Source of the DNA: Paenibacillus sp. FSL W8-0426
GTDB lineage: Bacteria > Bacillota > Bacilli > Paenibacillales > Paenibacillaceae
DNA: 64,000 bases
Reading direction: 5' to 3'
Assembly: GCF_037969725.1 (NCBI RefSeq)
Contig: NZ_CP150203.1
Coordinates: 2,620,001-2,684,000, forward strand
Part shown: positions 1-9,068 of the stretch, in pieces
Position numbering within the stretch: position 1 is the first letter of the stretch
Layout: the number at the start of each line of letters is the position of its first letter
Position numbers and translations under genes: made by a program
The notes under the pieces: model-generated
What the model was told of the DNA's origin: nothing
The model's database searches: none
What the model saw: the letters and a program-made list of their open reading frames with translations, nothing else

Positions 1-1413
1 GCGAATCAAACGCTCGCCACGGTGGGAGACACGATCGTTTATACGATCCTGATCTCCAATGCCGGGAATTATGGTGCTTCCGTTACATTGACCGATACCA
101 TTCCGGCGGGCACGGAACTGGTCCCGAACAGCGTCATCGTGAACGGGGCTCCCGTTCCCGGGGCCGATCCGGCATCGGGTATACCGCTTGGCACAGTAAC
201 CACCTCCGCTACCGTGACGTTCTCGGTAGTCATCGTCTCTTTGCCGTTAAACCAGCAGCTGGCAAACCAGGCGACGGCGACGTTTACGTATACGCTGCCG
301 GATGGACGGACATTGGGCGGCACGATCTCGTCCAATACACTGCTCATCCCGGTGTCTGCACCGGATGTCGAGATTGTCAAAACGACGGCTTCTACGGATG
401 CGGTGGTCGGGGACACGATTGTGTATCAAACGGTGGTCACGAACAGCGGCATCGAGAATGTGGATAATGTGGTGCTGACGGATCCGATCGATCCGTCCAC
501 CAGCTTTGTCGCCGGAAGCGTGCAGGTGGACGGAGTCCTGCGGCCTGAGGCCAATCCGGCCCTGGGTATCGCGCTTGGCACGATTGCTCCCGGCGCTTCG
601 GTTACCGTATCTTATGCGGTCAGAGTTAATGCGCTTCCGACCCCGCCGCAAGTCAGCAGCCAGTCGGCAGTCAGCTTTACTTCCGGCGCGTTTTCGGGAA
701 CGGCGTATTCCAATACGGTGATCACGCCGATTTACCAGCCCATCGTTGCAGTAACTAAAACAGCCAACACCTCGAACGCCACCATCGGCGATACCATCGT
801 ATACTCGTTCACCATCACGAACACGGGCAATTTGCCTGTTCAGCTCACGTTAACCGACTCCATTCCGGACGGGGCCGTGCTGGTCCCGAACAGCGTTCTG
901 GTCGACGGCGTTCCGCAGCCGGGAGCAGATCCGAATACGGGCATCGTCGTGGGTACCATTCCGGCAGGAGGTACGGTCAACGTCACCGTCACGCTTCAGG
1001 TTACGGTGGATACGCTGCCTCAGAACCAGCAGCTGACCAATCAGGCGGTAGCCAGCTACTCGTATAGTCCGCCGGATGGCCGTCAACTCACGGGTACGGT
1101 ATCTTCCAACGTGCTTGTCATTCCGGTATCCGCTCCGAACGTGGTTGTCAGCAAAAGCACAAGCGCCGTAGACGCCGTCGTGGGGGATGTCATTACGTAT
1201 ACGATAACCGTAACGAACAGCGGAATCGAAGCCGTCAACAATGTGGTCATGGTCGATCCGATACCTGCGGGAGCGGTGTTCGTGGCAGGCAGCGTAACGG
1301 TGGACGGTACGCCTCGTCCGACAGGCAATCCGGACACCGGCATCACGCTCGGCACGATTCAGCCAGGCGCATCCGTAACGGTTACCTTCCAGGTCCGGGT
1401 TGTTGTCATATGA
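1..1413 (+). CDS. DUF11 repeat surface protein, N-terminal part (partial, entering from the left)
   Basis: The frame is open from base 1, so the gene begins outside the window. The product is built of about 130-residue DUF11-type Ig-like beta domains. Each opens with a [VI]GD[TV]I.Y motif (near 22, 403, 790 and 1177) and contains LTD.IP, PNSV.V[ND]G and NQA or SNT strings. Two domain types alternate: type A has NAGN/NTGN and VPNSV, type B has NSGIE and VAGSV. This gives a roughly 260-residue super-repeat. DUF11 proteins are normally secreted or cell-surface proteins; the exact role is unknown. The frame ends at TGA 1411-1413, in the middle of a type B domain, and the same domain continues in the overlapping frame from 1410. 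Probably the 5' part of one gene broken by a frameshift. Confidence 0.85.
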   Translation, partial: ANQTLATVGDTIVYTILISNAGNYGASVTLTDTIPAGTELVPNSVIVNGAPVPGADPASGIPLGTVTTSATVTFSVVIVSLPLNQQLANQATATFTYTLPDGRTLGGTISSNTLLIPVSAPDVEIVKTTASTDAVVGDTIVYQTVVTNSGIENVDNVVLTDPIDPSTSFVAGSVQVDGVLRPEANPALGIALGTIAPGASVTVSYAVRVNALPTPPQVSSQSAVSFTSGAFSGTAYSNTVITPIYQPIVAVTKTANTSNATIGDTIVYSFTITNTGNLPVQLTLTDSIPDGAVLVPNSVLVDGVPQPGADPNTGIVVGTIPAGGTVNVTVTLQVTVDTLPQNQQLTNQAVASYSYSPPDGRQLTGTVSSNVLVIPVSAPNVVVSKSTSAVDAVVGDVITYTITVTNSGIEAVNNVVMVDPIPAGAVFVAGSVTVDGTPRPTGNPDTGITLGTIQPGASVTVTFQVRVVVI

Positions 1414-3101
1414 GTCCGGAATCCAGATCGTTGTCCTTTAATCTGCAGAACCGCTCGCTCGTTCGTTTCAACACGGATGTGGACGATCCGGAGCAAATTT
1501 CGTATTCCAATACCGTGGTTACGCCTTGGATCGGTCCCAAATTGATGATCCGCAAACGGTGCAACTTGTTCAAGGCTGCTCTAGGTCAAACGTTGATCTA
1601 TGACATCGAGATCGAGAACGAAGGTAATCTTGATGCGAGGGTGCGGGTCATTGACCCGCTGGCCCCGGGTATCGCGTTCTTTCCCAATTCGGTATTGCGG
1701 GACGGGGTGCCGCTTCCCGGCGCGTCGCCGGCGGAAGGACTTCCATGGTTGGAGATCGCTGCAGGAGCGCTGCTGCGGCTCCATTTCCAGGCGATCATTG
1801 TGGCTGTTCCCCCCGACTTGAAGCTGGTTAACCAGGCACAGGTGCAGTATGTCTTTTTGACGCCGGAGGGCAGGGAAGGCACGGGGGAGGAATACTCCAA
1901 CACCGTCGAGGTCATGTTGGTTTCGGCAAAATTGCTGGTTGCGCTGCAGGTGGACCGCGCCCAAACATTTGTCGGCGATATCGTGAAGTACAGTGTTTCG
2001 GTGCGAAATCCCGGATTTGTAGCCGCACAGCAGGCAAGGGCAATCGTTTCGTTGGCGCAAGGATTGTCTTTCATTCCGGGGAGTGTCGTGATTGATGACA
2101 TGTTCGCGCCCGAGGTGACACCTGATGGCGGGATCGATCTCGGGGAAGTGCTGCCCGAGGCCGCCGTCATCATTCAATTCCGCGTGCAGGTTACCGGGGC
2201 CGGAACGGATGGGAAACTTAGTGCGCAAGCCATCCTTCACTATGCATCGGGTGGGGAAGCGGAAGCTTCGGATTCCAATGTGGCAGTGCTGCAGGTCGTG
2301 AACCCTCACATTTCGTTCAGCAAAAAGGCAACGCCGGCAATTGCCACCTTCGGGAGCAAAGTCCAATATGAGTTGATTGTATCCAATGAAGCTTCGCTCG
2401 CCGTAGATGCCTTTATCACCGACGCGCTTCCGCCCGGCATGATTTATGCGGAGGGAAGCACTCGCTTAAATGGCGTGAGACGTCCAGGGCTCGACCCGGG
2501 AAGAGGCATACATCTGGGCACGCTCACCGCCCGTTCCAACGTGCATGTGGAATTCGAGGCACGGATTGCGGCTGAGCGTCAAAATCCGATTCCGTTCGAG
2601 CTGAGCAATCAGGCTCGATTGAATTATACGTTTCGTTTGCCCGATTCCCGTTCCGTTCGCCGGCTGCTAACCTCCAACGAAGCCGTGGTTGAGCTGAAGG
2701 GACCGATCATTGGCGTTCATGTGGACGTAGTGCCTGATTTGGTTGAACTGGGAGGAATCGTAACCTTCCATGTAGGTGTGGCTAACCGAGGCAATGTGGC
2801 TGCCCGCGTGCAATTGTTCGACTTTCTTCCGCCGGAATCGACCTGGCGCCTTGAACTTGGTCCTAACGAAGGAGGCGGTCCACCCAAACATGTTGCGCCC
2901 AAATTTCTGCATGTGGGCGAAGTGCAGCCGGGTTCCGAACGACGCATCAGCTACAAAGTCCAGATGTCTGCCCGTACGCAGCCGGGCTTGGTGCAGGGCG
3001 TGCTGCTCGGAGCCTACACCTACGAATGGAACGGGGAGCGGCATGCAGGAGAGGAAACGTCCAATGCGTATTCCATACAGATCGAAGACATGGATGAGTA
3101 A
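1410..3101 (+). CDS. DUF11 repeat surface protein, C-terminal part (frame-broken continuation)
   Basis: This 563-residue frame overlaps the previous one by ATGA at 1410-1413 and continues its repeat. Its first 40 residues supply the missing C-terminal half of the type B domain (L-Q-N-R-S-L-V-R-F followed by SYSNTVVTP, matching SYSNTVITP-type strings upstream). Further domains open near 1581, 1968, 2346 and 2742, keeping the about 130-residue period and the A/B alternation. These domains are more diverged than those of the first part. I see no good ribosome binding site before ATG 1410, so independent initiation is doubtful. Either a one-base indel splits one gene, or the two parts are translated by stop-start coupling. 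No LPXTG or other anchor is visible at the C terminus. Confidence 0.8.
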   Translation: MSPESRSLSFNLQNRSLVRFNTDVDDPEQISYSNTVVTPWIGPKLMIRKRCNLFKAALGQTLIYDIEIENEGNLDARVRVIDPLAPGIAFFPNSVLRDGVPLPGASPAEGLPWLEIAAGALLRLHFQAIIVAVPPDLKLVNQAQVQYVFLTPEGREGTGEEYSNTVEVMLVSAKLLVALQVDRAQTFVGDIVKYSVSVRNPGFVAAQQARAIVSLAQGLSFIPGSVVIDDMFAPEVTPDGGIDLGEVLPEAAVIIQFRVQVTGAGTDGKLSAQAILHYASGGEAEASDSNVAVLQVVNPHISFSKKATPAIATFGSKVQYELIVSNEASLAVDAFITDALPPGMIYAEGSTRLNGVRRPGLDPGRGIHLGTLTARSNVHVEFEARIAAERQNPIPFELSNQARLNYTFRLPDSRSVRRLLTSNEAVVELKGPIIGVHVDVVPDLVELGGIVTFHVGVANRGNVAARVQLFDFLPPESTWRLELGPNEGGGPPKHVAPKFLHVGEVQPGSERRISYKVQMSARTQPGLVQGVLLGAYTYEWNGERHAGEETSNAYSIQIEDMDE

Positions 3102-3243
3102 TCGGTAGGTTTGCATGGGAAATTTGGGAAAAAGTTCATCGCAGCATTACAAGAATCGGGAATGAATGGTATACTTGTACCATATGTCCTCGGCATGTCA
3201 TTGCAGATCGGGACGTCTGAATAGCTCTAGAGGAGGCTGCATA

Positions 3244-3510
3244 TTGGCAAAAGCAAAAGTGGCAAAAAGACCTACCCGCGATGAATTCGAACTTGAGGAA
3301 CTGGGCAATCAACTGGTGGAAGCCTTTCGTGAACGGTCGGTCGTGGTGTTAACGGTGTGGGGAAAGGAAGAACAGCTGCAGGGCGTCATCGTTAAACTGG
3401 ACTCGCGCACAAGGCTCGTGCATGTGGAAGACTTGGAAGAAGAGTTCATGCCGAAGGTGGCCAAAGTCCCTTTCCTTGACATCATGCGTGTGGACTATCC
3501 ACGGTATTGA
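3244..3510 (+). CDS. YolD-like family protein
   Basis: A short soluble protein (88 residues) with the YolD-like signature: an RPTRDEFELEELG start, then a small beta domain (VVVLTVWGKEEQLQGVIVKLD) and a conserved I.RVDYP end. YolD proteins in Bacillus accompany Y-family DNA polymerase UmuC/YqjW homologues; no polymerase is present here, so its job is open. I chose TTG 3244 because AGGAGG lies at 3231-3236 with suitable spacing. The longer in-frame start at 3166 has no such site. The gene stands alone between the DUF11 gene and a YjcZ gene. Confidence 0.75.
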   Translation: MAKAKVAKRPTRDEFELEELGNQLVEAFRERSVVVLTVWGKEEQLQGVIVKLDSRTRLVHVEDLEEEFMPKVAKVPFLDIMRVDYPRY

Positions 3511-3627
3511 AACGACATTTATTTGAACGAATTCCAAACATCTTTTGAACAAATAGGGCATCCGCCCTGTCAACGGTATCTCTCCTGCATATGATAACCC
3601 ATACCTGTTGCAGAGGAGGTACGTTGA

Positions 3628-3747
3628 ATGAGCGAAGTATTGAGCGGAGACACAAGAGGCTACGGCTATGGTGGTTTCACTTCCGTCGGAGCGATTCTGG
3701 TTCTTTTCATCCTGCTGGTCATCATCACCAAAGCGTTCTTGGTATAA
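3628..3747 (+). CDS. YjcZ/SscA-type small sporulation membrane protein
   Basis: A 39-residue protein with a Gly/Tyr-rich start (RGYGYGG) followed by one hydrophobic segment (ILVLFILLVIITKAF). This is the pattern of the YjcZ family of tiny spore-associated proteins found widely in Bacillus and Paenibacillus. ATG 3628 is preceded by GAGGAGG at 3613-3619. A hairpin with T-run follows at about 3816. The family is known from sporulation, but the specific function of this copy is not known. Confidence 0.75.
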   Translation: MSEVLSGDTRGYGYGGFTSVGAILVLFILLVIITKAFLV

Positions 3748-3815
3748 CGGCCTGTAAACGTAGATGAGGAAGCTGTTACGCCTTGCCGAATTTGTCGAAT
3801 AAAGCATTAAGGAAA

Positions 3816-3852
3816 GCGGTGTTCGGGAGAAATGTCCCGGCATCGCTTTTTC
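3816..3852 (+). terminator. Rho-independent terminator after yjcZ-like gene
   Basis: GCGGTGTTCGGGA and TCCCGGCATCGC form a stem with a small bulge around GAAATG, followed by TTTTTC. Confidence 0.6.
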
Positions 3853-3950
3853 TCGTTCACAATAAGCAGAATAGGGTAGAATTTACGAACGAATAGTCTT
3901 TTTTTGTTATAATATGGTATGGGAGCGCGAGAAAGGAGATATCACCGCAG

Positions 3951-4025
3951 ATGGACGATTCATTGAAAATGCACATTGCGCCCCGCAAAATGAAAGCGTA
4001 TAATAACTCACAATCTCAGCATTGA
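3951..4025 (+). CDS. Possible 24-residue small ORF upstream of lacI-type gene
   Basis: ATG 3951 opens a 24-codon frame (starting MDDSLKMHIAPRK) ending at TGA 4023-4025. It is preceded by AAAGGAGAT (3932-3940) at a slightly long spacing, and a TATAAT lies at 3908-3913. It sits 67 bases before the LacI-family gene. I recognise no homologue. It could be a leader peptide or a chance frame. The rest of the 3853-4092 interval shows nothing else. Confidence 0.3.
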   Translation: MDDSLKMHIAPRKMKAYNNSQSQH

Positions 4026-4092
4026 AAGCCGTTACATAACCCTGTTGAAGACGTCGTCATGCAGGGAATCCATGAAGGAATGAGGAGTACGA

Positions 4093-5157
4093 ATGCGGCC
4101 GGTTACTGTATACGATATTGCAAGAGAAGCCAACGTTTCTGTTGCCACGGTGTCCCGGGTGCTGAACAATACCGCTCCCGTCAAGAAGGAGACGCGCGAA
4201 AAAATCGACGCGTTGATCCGAAAACACCAGTTTCAGCCCAATGCGCTGGCACGCAGCCTGCTCCGAAAGGAAACGGGAACGATCGGGTTTATCCTGCCGG
4301 ACATTACGAACCCTTTTTTTCCGGAAGTCCTGGCGGGATTTGATCGGGAAGCAGGCAAGATGGGGTACACGTTCTTTTTGTGCGATACGATGTCCTCGGA
4401 TCGGGAAAGTCATTTGCAATACGAACGCGAGTCACGATACCTTAATCTGCTGATGGAAAAACAGGTCGACGGCATTGTCATCATTGGAGGACGGGTGGAC
4501 CTGGCGAAGCCGGGCCAGACCCTCGTCGACGAAATCCAGGAGGCGGCCAAGCGGGTTCCGGTATTGCTGTTGAACGGCTCGCTTCCCAAAACCAAACTTC
4601 CACGGGTGGCCGTAGACCAGAAACGGGGCATGGAGCTGGCCGTTCAGCATTTGATCGACCTGGGGCACAAGGATATTGCCTTGATCGGCGGTTTTGAACA
4701 GATGAGCAATACCCAGCAGCGGCTCCAAGGATTTCGTTCAGCGATGAAGCAGGCCAATCTTCACATCCGGAAGGAGTGGATTCTGGTCGGCGGATTTTCG
4801 GTCGAACGCGGTCTGGAATTAACCCAAAGGCTGCTGCAGAGGGCCGAGCGTCCCACGGCCATTGTCTGCTTGAATGACCTGATCGCCATCGGGGCGCTCA
4901 AAGCCGCACACCAGCAAGGAATCGCCGTTCCTCACGAGCTGTCGATCGTGGGGTATGACGACATTCCGCTTGCTTCGTACAGCATCCCTGAATTGACGTC
5001 GGTTTCACTGCGTTCCCAAGAGCTGGGGCGCCAAGCTGCGCATACGCTTGACCGCCTGATTTCGGGCAAAAAGGTGCCGCAGCTGCAGACGATCCTGCCA
5101 GAGCTCATAGTCAGGCAATCGACCGCACCATTTACAGGAGCGGGAAATAAAACTTGA
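4093..5157 (+). CDS. LacI-family transcriptional regulator (sugar transporter locus)
   Basis: A 354-residue regulator. Residues 3-22 are a LacI helix-turn-helix (TVYDIAREANVSVATVSRVL), followed by the hinge and a periplasmic-binding-protein-like effector domain (IGFILPDITNPFFPEVLAGF; later AIVCLNDLIAIGALKA and VGYDDIPLASY). GAGGAG lies just before ATG 4093. It is followed directly by a three-gene sugar ABC transporter whose leader carries two TGAAA...TTTCA palindromes, the usual form of LacI-family operators. It therefore probably represses that transporter in the absence of an oligosaccharide; the ligand cannot be read from sequence. Confidence 0.9.
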   Translation: MRPVTVYDIAREANVSVATVSRVLNNTAPVKKETREKIDALIRKHQFQPNALARSLLRKETGTIGFILPDITNPFFPEVLAGFDREAGKMGYTFFLCDTMSSDRESHLQYERESRYLNLLMEKQVDGIVIIGGRVDLAKPGQTLVDEIQEAAKRVPVLLLNGSLPKTKLPRVAVDQKRGMELAVQHLIDLGHKDIALIGGFEQMSNTQQRLQGFRSAMKQANLHIRKEWILVGGFSVERGLELTQRLLQRAERPTAIVCLNDLIAIGALKAAHQQGIAVPHELSIVGYDDIPLASYSIPELTSVSLRSQELGRQAAHTLDRLISGKKVPQLQTILPELIVRQSTAPFTGAGNKT

Positions 5158-5167
5158 ATAAAAGTGA

Positions 5168-5196
5168 TTGACAACGGACGCGTGAGGGCTTATTCT
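5168..5196 (+). promoter_or_regulatory. Promoter of the sugar ABC transporter operon
   Basis: TTGACA at 5168-5173 and TATTCT at 5191-5196 are separated by 17 bases, starting 10 bases after the lacI-type stop codon. The -10 region lies in a short hairpin (AGGGCTT/AAGCCCT), which might instead act as a weak terminator for the regulator gene. Confidence 0.6.
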
Positions 5197-5231
5197 CATT
5201 TCAAGAAAGCCCTTACATTTTTGGCCTCGAG

Positions 5232-5245
5232 TGAAACCCGTTTCA
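5232..5245. promoter_or_regulatory. LacI-type operator 1 of the ABC transporter operon
   Basis: TGAAACCCGTTTCA, an inverted repeat with 6-base arms, lies about 35 bases downstream of the -10 element, a typical repression position. A related site is found at 5361. Confidence 0.5.
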
Positions 5246-5360
5246 TAAATGGGTGTGGTTTTGGACGAAATCCGGCAGAGGTTACCTCATTCACTCATTC
5301 ATTTCCAACGCTGCGCAGACCGAATGATCTTCCTGTTGGCATTGTTGATCCGCCCATTCA

Positions 5361-5374
5361 TGAAATCGGTTTCA
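5361..5374. promoter_or_regulatory. LacI-type operator 2 or CcpA cre site
   Basis: TGAAATCGGTTTCA with a preceding A fits the cre consensus WTGNAANCGNWNNCA at every fixed position. It also resembles the site at 5232. It could therefore bind CcpA (catabolite repression), the local LacI-type regulator, or both. It lies 41 bases before the first permease start. Confidence 0.5.
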
Positions 5375-5414
5375 TTTGTGGTTGCCGTGCAATTACAGAA
5401 GGAGGGGAATGCGA

Positions 5415-6380
5415 TTGTCCACAGTATCGGAAAGGGAAATAGGGGTTAGCCGGGAAAGCGTAATGCAGCGACGTTGGAAAAAATGGAGAAACAACCGGAC
5501 GCTGCTGATCATGTGTTTGCCGGCGATTGTCTTTTTTATCATTTTTGCTTACTTCCCCATGCCGGGCATTTACTTGGCATTCGTCAAGTACAACTACACC
5601 GACGGCATCTTCAAGAGCCCGTTTGTCGGCTTGGAAAACTTTCGCTTCCTGGTGATGACCGGAGACCTCTGGCGATTAACGTTCAACACGATCGCGTACA
5701 ATCTGGCATTTATCCTGCTCGGAAACGTGCTTCAAATTTTTTTGGCGGTCCTGCTCAATGAACTCCGTTCAAAGTGGTTCAAAAAAGTTTCCCAAACGAT
5801 CATGTTTCTGCCCCATTTCGTGTCTGCCGTATTGATCGGCCTCATCGCGTACAACATTCTGAGTTATGACTATGGTCTGCTGAACTCCTTGCTTCGCACG
5901 CTTGGTTTCGAACCGTTCAAAGCATATTCAAGCCCTGAAGCCTGGCCGTTCATCATCGTACTGACGTATCTCTGGCAATCGACGGGTTATGGTTCCATCG
6001 TATACTTCGCGGCGATCATGGGACTTGACAACGAAATTGTGGAGGCTGCCGAAATCGATGGCGCCAACGCTTTCCAACGCATTCGATACATCATCCTTCC
6101 TTGGTTAAAACCAACATTCATCATTCTGCTGCTGTTCTCGCTTGGAGGTATCCTAAAAGGCAACTTCGGCCTGATCTATAACTTGGTCGGCGCGAACAAC
6201 ACCGCGCTGTACGCAACGACGGACATCATCGAAACCTACGTATTCCGTTCACTCATGACCAACTTTAACTTCTCGATGGGCAGCGCGGTCAGCCTGTACC
6301 AGTCGTTGTTTGGATTCTTCATCGTCCTGGGCGCCAATTGGCTGGTCAAGAAGCTGTCCCCGGAAAATTCCTTGTTTTAA
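5415..6380 (+). CDS. Sugar ABC transporter permease, LplB/YtdP type
   Basis: A binding-protein-dependent transport inner membrane protein with six predicted transmembrane helices. It has the EAA loop signature near the C-terminal third (EAAEIDGANAFQRIRYIILPWLKP), which contacts the ATPase. The family imports oligosaccharides or uronides; the ATPase is usually a shared MsmX-like protein encoded elsewhere, and none is present here. TTG 5415 is preferred because AGGAGG at 5400-5405 is 9 bases away; ATG 5409 is only 3 bases from it. A later ATG at 5463 (MQRRWKKW) is possible. It is the first gene of a permease-permease-lipoprotein operon. Confidence 0.88.
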   Translation: MSTVSEREIGVSRESVMQRRWKKWRNNRTLLIMCLPAIVFFIIFAYFPMPGIYLAFVKYNYTDGIFKSPFVGLENFRFLVMTGDLWRLTFNTIAYNLAFILLGNVLQIFLAVLLNELRSKWFKKVSQTIMFLPHFVSAVLIGLIAYNILSYDYGLLNSLLRTLGFEPFKAYSSPEAWPFIIVLTYLWQSTGYGSIVYFAAIMGLDNEIVEAAEIDGANAFQRIRYIILPWLKPTFIILLLFSLGGILKGNFGLIYNLVGANNTALYATTDIIETYVFRSLMTNFNFSMGSAVSLYQSLFGFFIVLGANWLVKKLSPENSLF

Positions 6381-6407
6381 ATCGATGGGAGAGAGGAGCG
6401 TTGTTTC

Positions 6408-7319
6408 ATGGATGAACAGTTCGAGCATGATCGCCTGCGGTCGGATCGCAGCAGTATCTTCCTTCGTTGGTTCAGCTATATTTTCATCGGAGCGTTTGCC
6501 CTGTTATGTCTGTTTCCGTTTTTGCTGGTCATAGGGACGTCCTTCACTTCCGAGAATGCGATTAAACAATTCGGGTTTAACATCTGGCCGAAAGAATTCA
6601 GCCTGTTTGCCTACAAAATCATTTTTGAGAACCCTAATTTGATTATCGGCTCTTATCTGGTCACGATCGGAATTACGGTGGTCGGTACGGTGATCGGTCT
6701 GCTGATTGTATCCATGACGGGATACGCGCTTCAGCGTCCGGATTTTCAATACCGCAACAAAATTTCGTTTTTTATTTACTTCACGACCCTGTTCTCCGGC
6801 GGATTGGTTCCGTTCTACCTGCTTATCACCCAATACCTGCATCTAAAGGATAATTATCTTGCCGTGCTTCTTCCCGGCTTGCTCAGCCCGTTCCTGATCA
6901 TTATGATGAAAAGTTTCGTGCGTTCCATTCCCCATGCCATCACGGAATCTGCGAAAATCGACGGGGCCGGCGATTTCACCATTTTCGTCAAATTGATCCT
7001 GCCCATGGCCACGCCTGCGCTTGCCACCATCGGATTGTTCATTGCGCTCGGCTACTGGAACGAATGGTACAATTCGATGCTGTTCCTGTCGGCGGACATG
7101 AAATACCGTCCATTGCAGCTTTTCCTGTACAACGTGGTCACAAGCGCCGATTTTGTACGCAACTCCGCAGCGGCCTCCAACGTGCAGCTTCGCGACGTTC
7201 CGCTCGAATCGATGAAAATGGCCGTAGCCGTCGTGGCGACGGGACCGGTCATCCTGTTTTATCCTTTCGTTCAACGCTACTTTATTAAAGGCATTACAGT
7301 GGGAGCGGTGAAAGGCTGA
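6408..7319 (+). CDS. Sugar ABC transporter permease, YtcP/AraQ type
   Basis: The partner membrane subunit of the transporter: 303 residues, six predicted helices, with an EAA-type loop (ESAKIDGAGDFTIFVKLILPMATPALATI) and the C-terminal GAVKG tail typical of YtcP-like permeases. It lies 27 bases after the first permease with GAGAGGAG before ATG 6408, and is followed by the binding lipoprotein at 7392. Substrate is not determined by sequence. Confidence 0.9.
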   Translation: MDEQFEHDRLRSDRSSIFLRWFSYIFIGAFALLCLFPFLLVIGTSFTSENAIKQFGFNIWPKEFSLFAYKIIFENPNLIIGSYLVTIGITVVGTVIGLLIVSMTGYALQRPDFQYRNKISFFIYFTTLFSGGLVPFYLLITQYLHLKDNYLAVLLPGLLSPFLIIMMKSFVRSIPHAITESAKIDGAGDFTIFVKLILPMATPALATIGLFIALGYWNEWYNSMLFLSADMKYRPLQLFLYNVVTSADFVRNSAAASNVQLRDVPLESMKMAVAVVATGPVILFYPFVQRYFIKGITVGAVKG

Positions 7320-7391
7320 TGCATCGCAGCCGGCAGTCGCCTTGCTTATGCATAGGATTTTCAGGTCATCCATAATAAAGGGGGAGTTCAA

Positions 7392-8966
7392 ATGGGTAAA
7401 TTCAAAACGTTATTATCCTTCCTCATGGTTGCGGTGCTTTGCCTTCTGGCCGCGTGCGGAAGCAGCGGAACAAGCGACGGCGGGGGCGAGGGGGCTTCAG
7501 GTGGAGCCAAAACGTATAACGGGATCGATGTCTCCAAATTTGTGAAGATCAGTTATGTCGTTTTGGGCGATAAGCCGAAGAACGATCAGTTCGACAAGGT
7601 GCTCGCCGAAGTCAACAAACTCATGAAAGAGAAGATCAACGCCGAGCTGGAGTGGAAATGGGTGGAGTGGGCAGACTGGCAAACCAAATACAATCTGCTG
7701 CTCGCATCCGGCGAACCGGTTGACCTGATTACGATCGGCACAGACTGGCTGGATACATGGGCCAACGCGCAGCGCGGAGCCTTCATGAACCTGGACGAAC
7801 TGCTGCCGACCTATGCGCCGATCACATGGAAAGAAGTAACTGAAGACCATTGGAACGAAAGCAAATATAACGGCAATATCGTGCTGATTCCGGAAGACCA
7901 GTACACGCAATGGGTTAACCATGGCTTTTTCTATCGCGGAGACTGGGCGAAGGAAGCAGGGTTGACGGAACCGATCAAAAACTGGGAAGAAATCGGCCAG
8001 TATCTGCAATACATCAAAGACAACAAACCTGATGTCATCCCTTGGGATATGGCTTCCGGCGCAATGACATGGGGCGGTTATGTCCAATCCTACACGGATA
8101 ATCTGGAGCTTCCGATCTCGACGGGTTACATGCCGGTATTTACGGCCAAATCGGATGCCGAGAAATACACGGTAGCCGAGCCGGTATTCGACGATACGTT
8201 CCTGAATTATGCCAAACTGATGAAAGATTGGGCAGATCGCGGCTTCTGGCGCGAAGACGCGCTCAACAACAAAAACAACAACCGCGATGCGCTAAAAGCA
8301 GGGCTGTCCGGACTAGACCAGCATCATACCCAAACCTTCTCCGGCCTGCGCGTAGACATGGATAAAGCACAACCGGGTTCCGAGCTGCAAATGTTCCCCT
8401 TCAACCGTACGCGCGGCACCAACCTGATGGAGCTGTCGATCACCCATGGCGGTACGTCGGTCGGTTCCCACAGCAAAAATCCGGAACGAGCGCTGATGGC
8501 GTATGACCTTATTCGCAACGATGAGCAAATCTATCACCTGATCAACTACGGCATCGAAGGCGTGCAATATGAAATCAAGGACGGAAAACGAACTCGGCCG
8601 GAAGGCTATGACGAGACCCGCGACAATTTCTACTCCGACTTCTGGGGAGGACGGGTCGACAAATTCGAGATTCCAAGCGATACGACTTGGGATCAAATCG
8701 ATACATTATACGACGAATACGACAAAATCAAAATTGCGTATCCGTATGGACAATTCGTATTTGACAAAACGCCGGTGGAAAGCGAATTGACGGCGATTTC
8801 ACAGGTTGCAGGCGAGCTTGGACCGGCGATCAACTTCGGTAAAGTCACCGACCCCGAGCAGGCCGTGAACGAATTCCGCGAAAAGCTGAAGCTGGCGGGG
8901 TATGACAAGGTCAAAGCCGAGCTGCAAAAACAACTGGATGCCTACAAGGAAAAAATGGCGAAATAA
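7392..8966 (+). CDS. Extracellular solute-binding lipoprotein (LplA/YtcQ type)
   Basis: A 524-residue binding protein with a lipoprotein signal peptide: hydrophobic segment, then LAAC with the lipid-modified Cys at position 22 and a Gly/Ser linker. The mature part is a type 1 periplasmic-binding fold of the large LplA/YtcQ group (WVEWADWQTKYNLLLASGEPVDL, later NPERALMAYDLIRNDEQ). It captures the sugar outside the membrane and delivers it to the two permeases encoded upstream. AAGGGGGAG precedes ATG 7392. A tail fragment of the interspersed repeat begins 35 bases downstream; no clear terminator is seen. Confidence 0.9.
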   Translation: MGKFKTLLSFLMVAVLCLLAACGSSGTSDGGGEGASGGAKTYNGIDVSKFVKISYVVLGDKPKNDQFDKVLAEVNKLMKEKINAELEWKWVEWADWQTKYNLLLASGEPVDLITIGTDWLDTWANAQRGAFMNLDELLPTYAPITWKEVTEDHWNESKYNGNIVLIPEDQYTQWVNHGFFYRGDWAKEAGLTEPIKNWEEIGQYLQYIKDNKPDVIPWDMASGAMTWGGYVQSYTDNLELPISTGYMPVFTAKSDAEKYTVAEPVFDDTFLNYAKLMKDWADRGFWREDALNNKNNNRDALKAGLSGLDQHHTQTFSGLRVDMDKAQPGSELQMFPFNRTRGTNLMELSITHGGTSVGSHSKNPERALMAYDLIRNDEQIYHLINYGIEGVQYEIKDGKRTRPEGYDETRDNFYSDFWGGRVDKFEIPSDTTWDQIDTLYDEYDKIKIAYPYGQFVFDKTPVESELTAISQVAGELGPAINFGKVTDPEQAVNEFREKLKLAGYDKVKAELQKQLDAYKEKMAK

Positions 8967-9000
8967 GCATGCATGAAGCACTCATAACGATTTCTTCAGC

Positions 9001-9068
9001 CTAACAGCGATCGGAAGATGGTACTGCACTCGTAGTGGCCTTGTGTGATTTAATATTATGGCTTATAT
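9001..9068 (+). repeat. Tail fragment of the 180-bp interspersed element
   Basis: The last third of the element (from ACAGCGATCGGAAGATGG to GTGTGATT) occurs directly upstream of a full copy. Its terminal repeat is degenerate (ATGGCTTATATA). This is either a remnant of an older insertion or a tandem partial duplication. Confidence 0.7.

Noticed and set aside
1399..1415. Programmed -1 ribosomal frameshift in the DUF11 gene
   Set aside because: No X-XXY-YYZ slippery heptamer and no obvious downstream structure; an indel or coupling is simpler.
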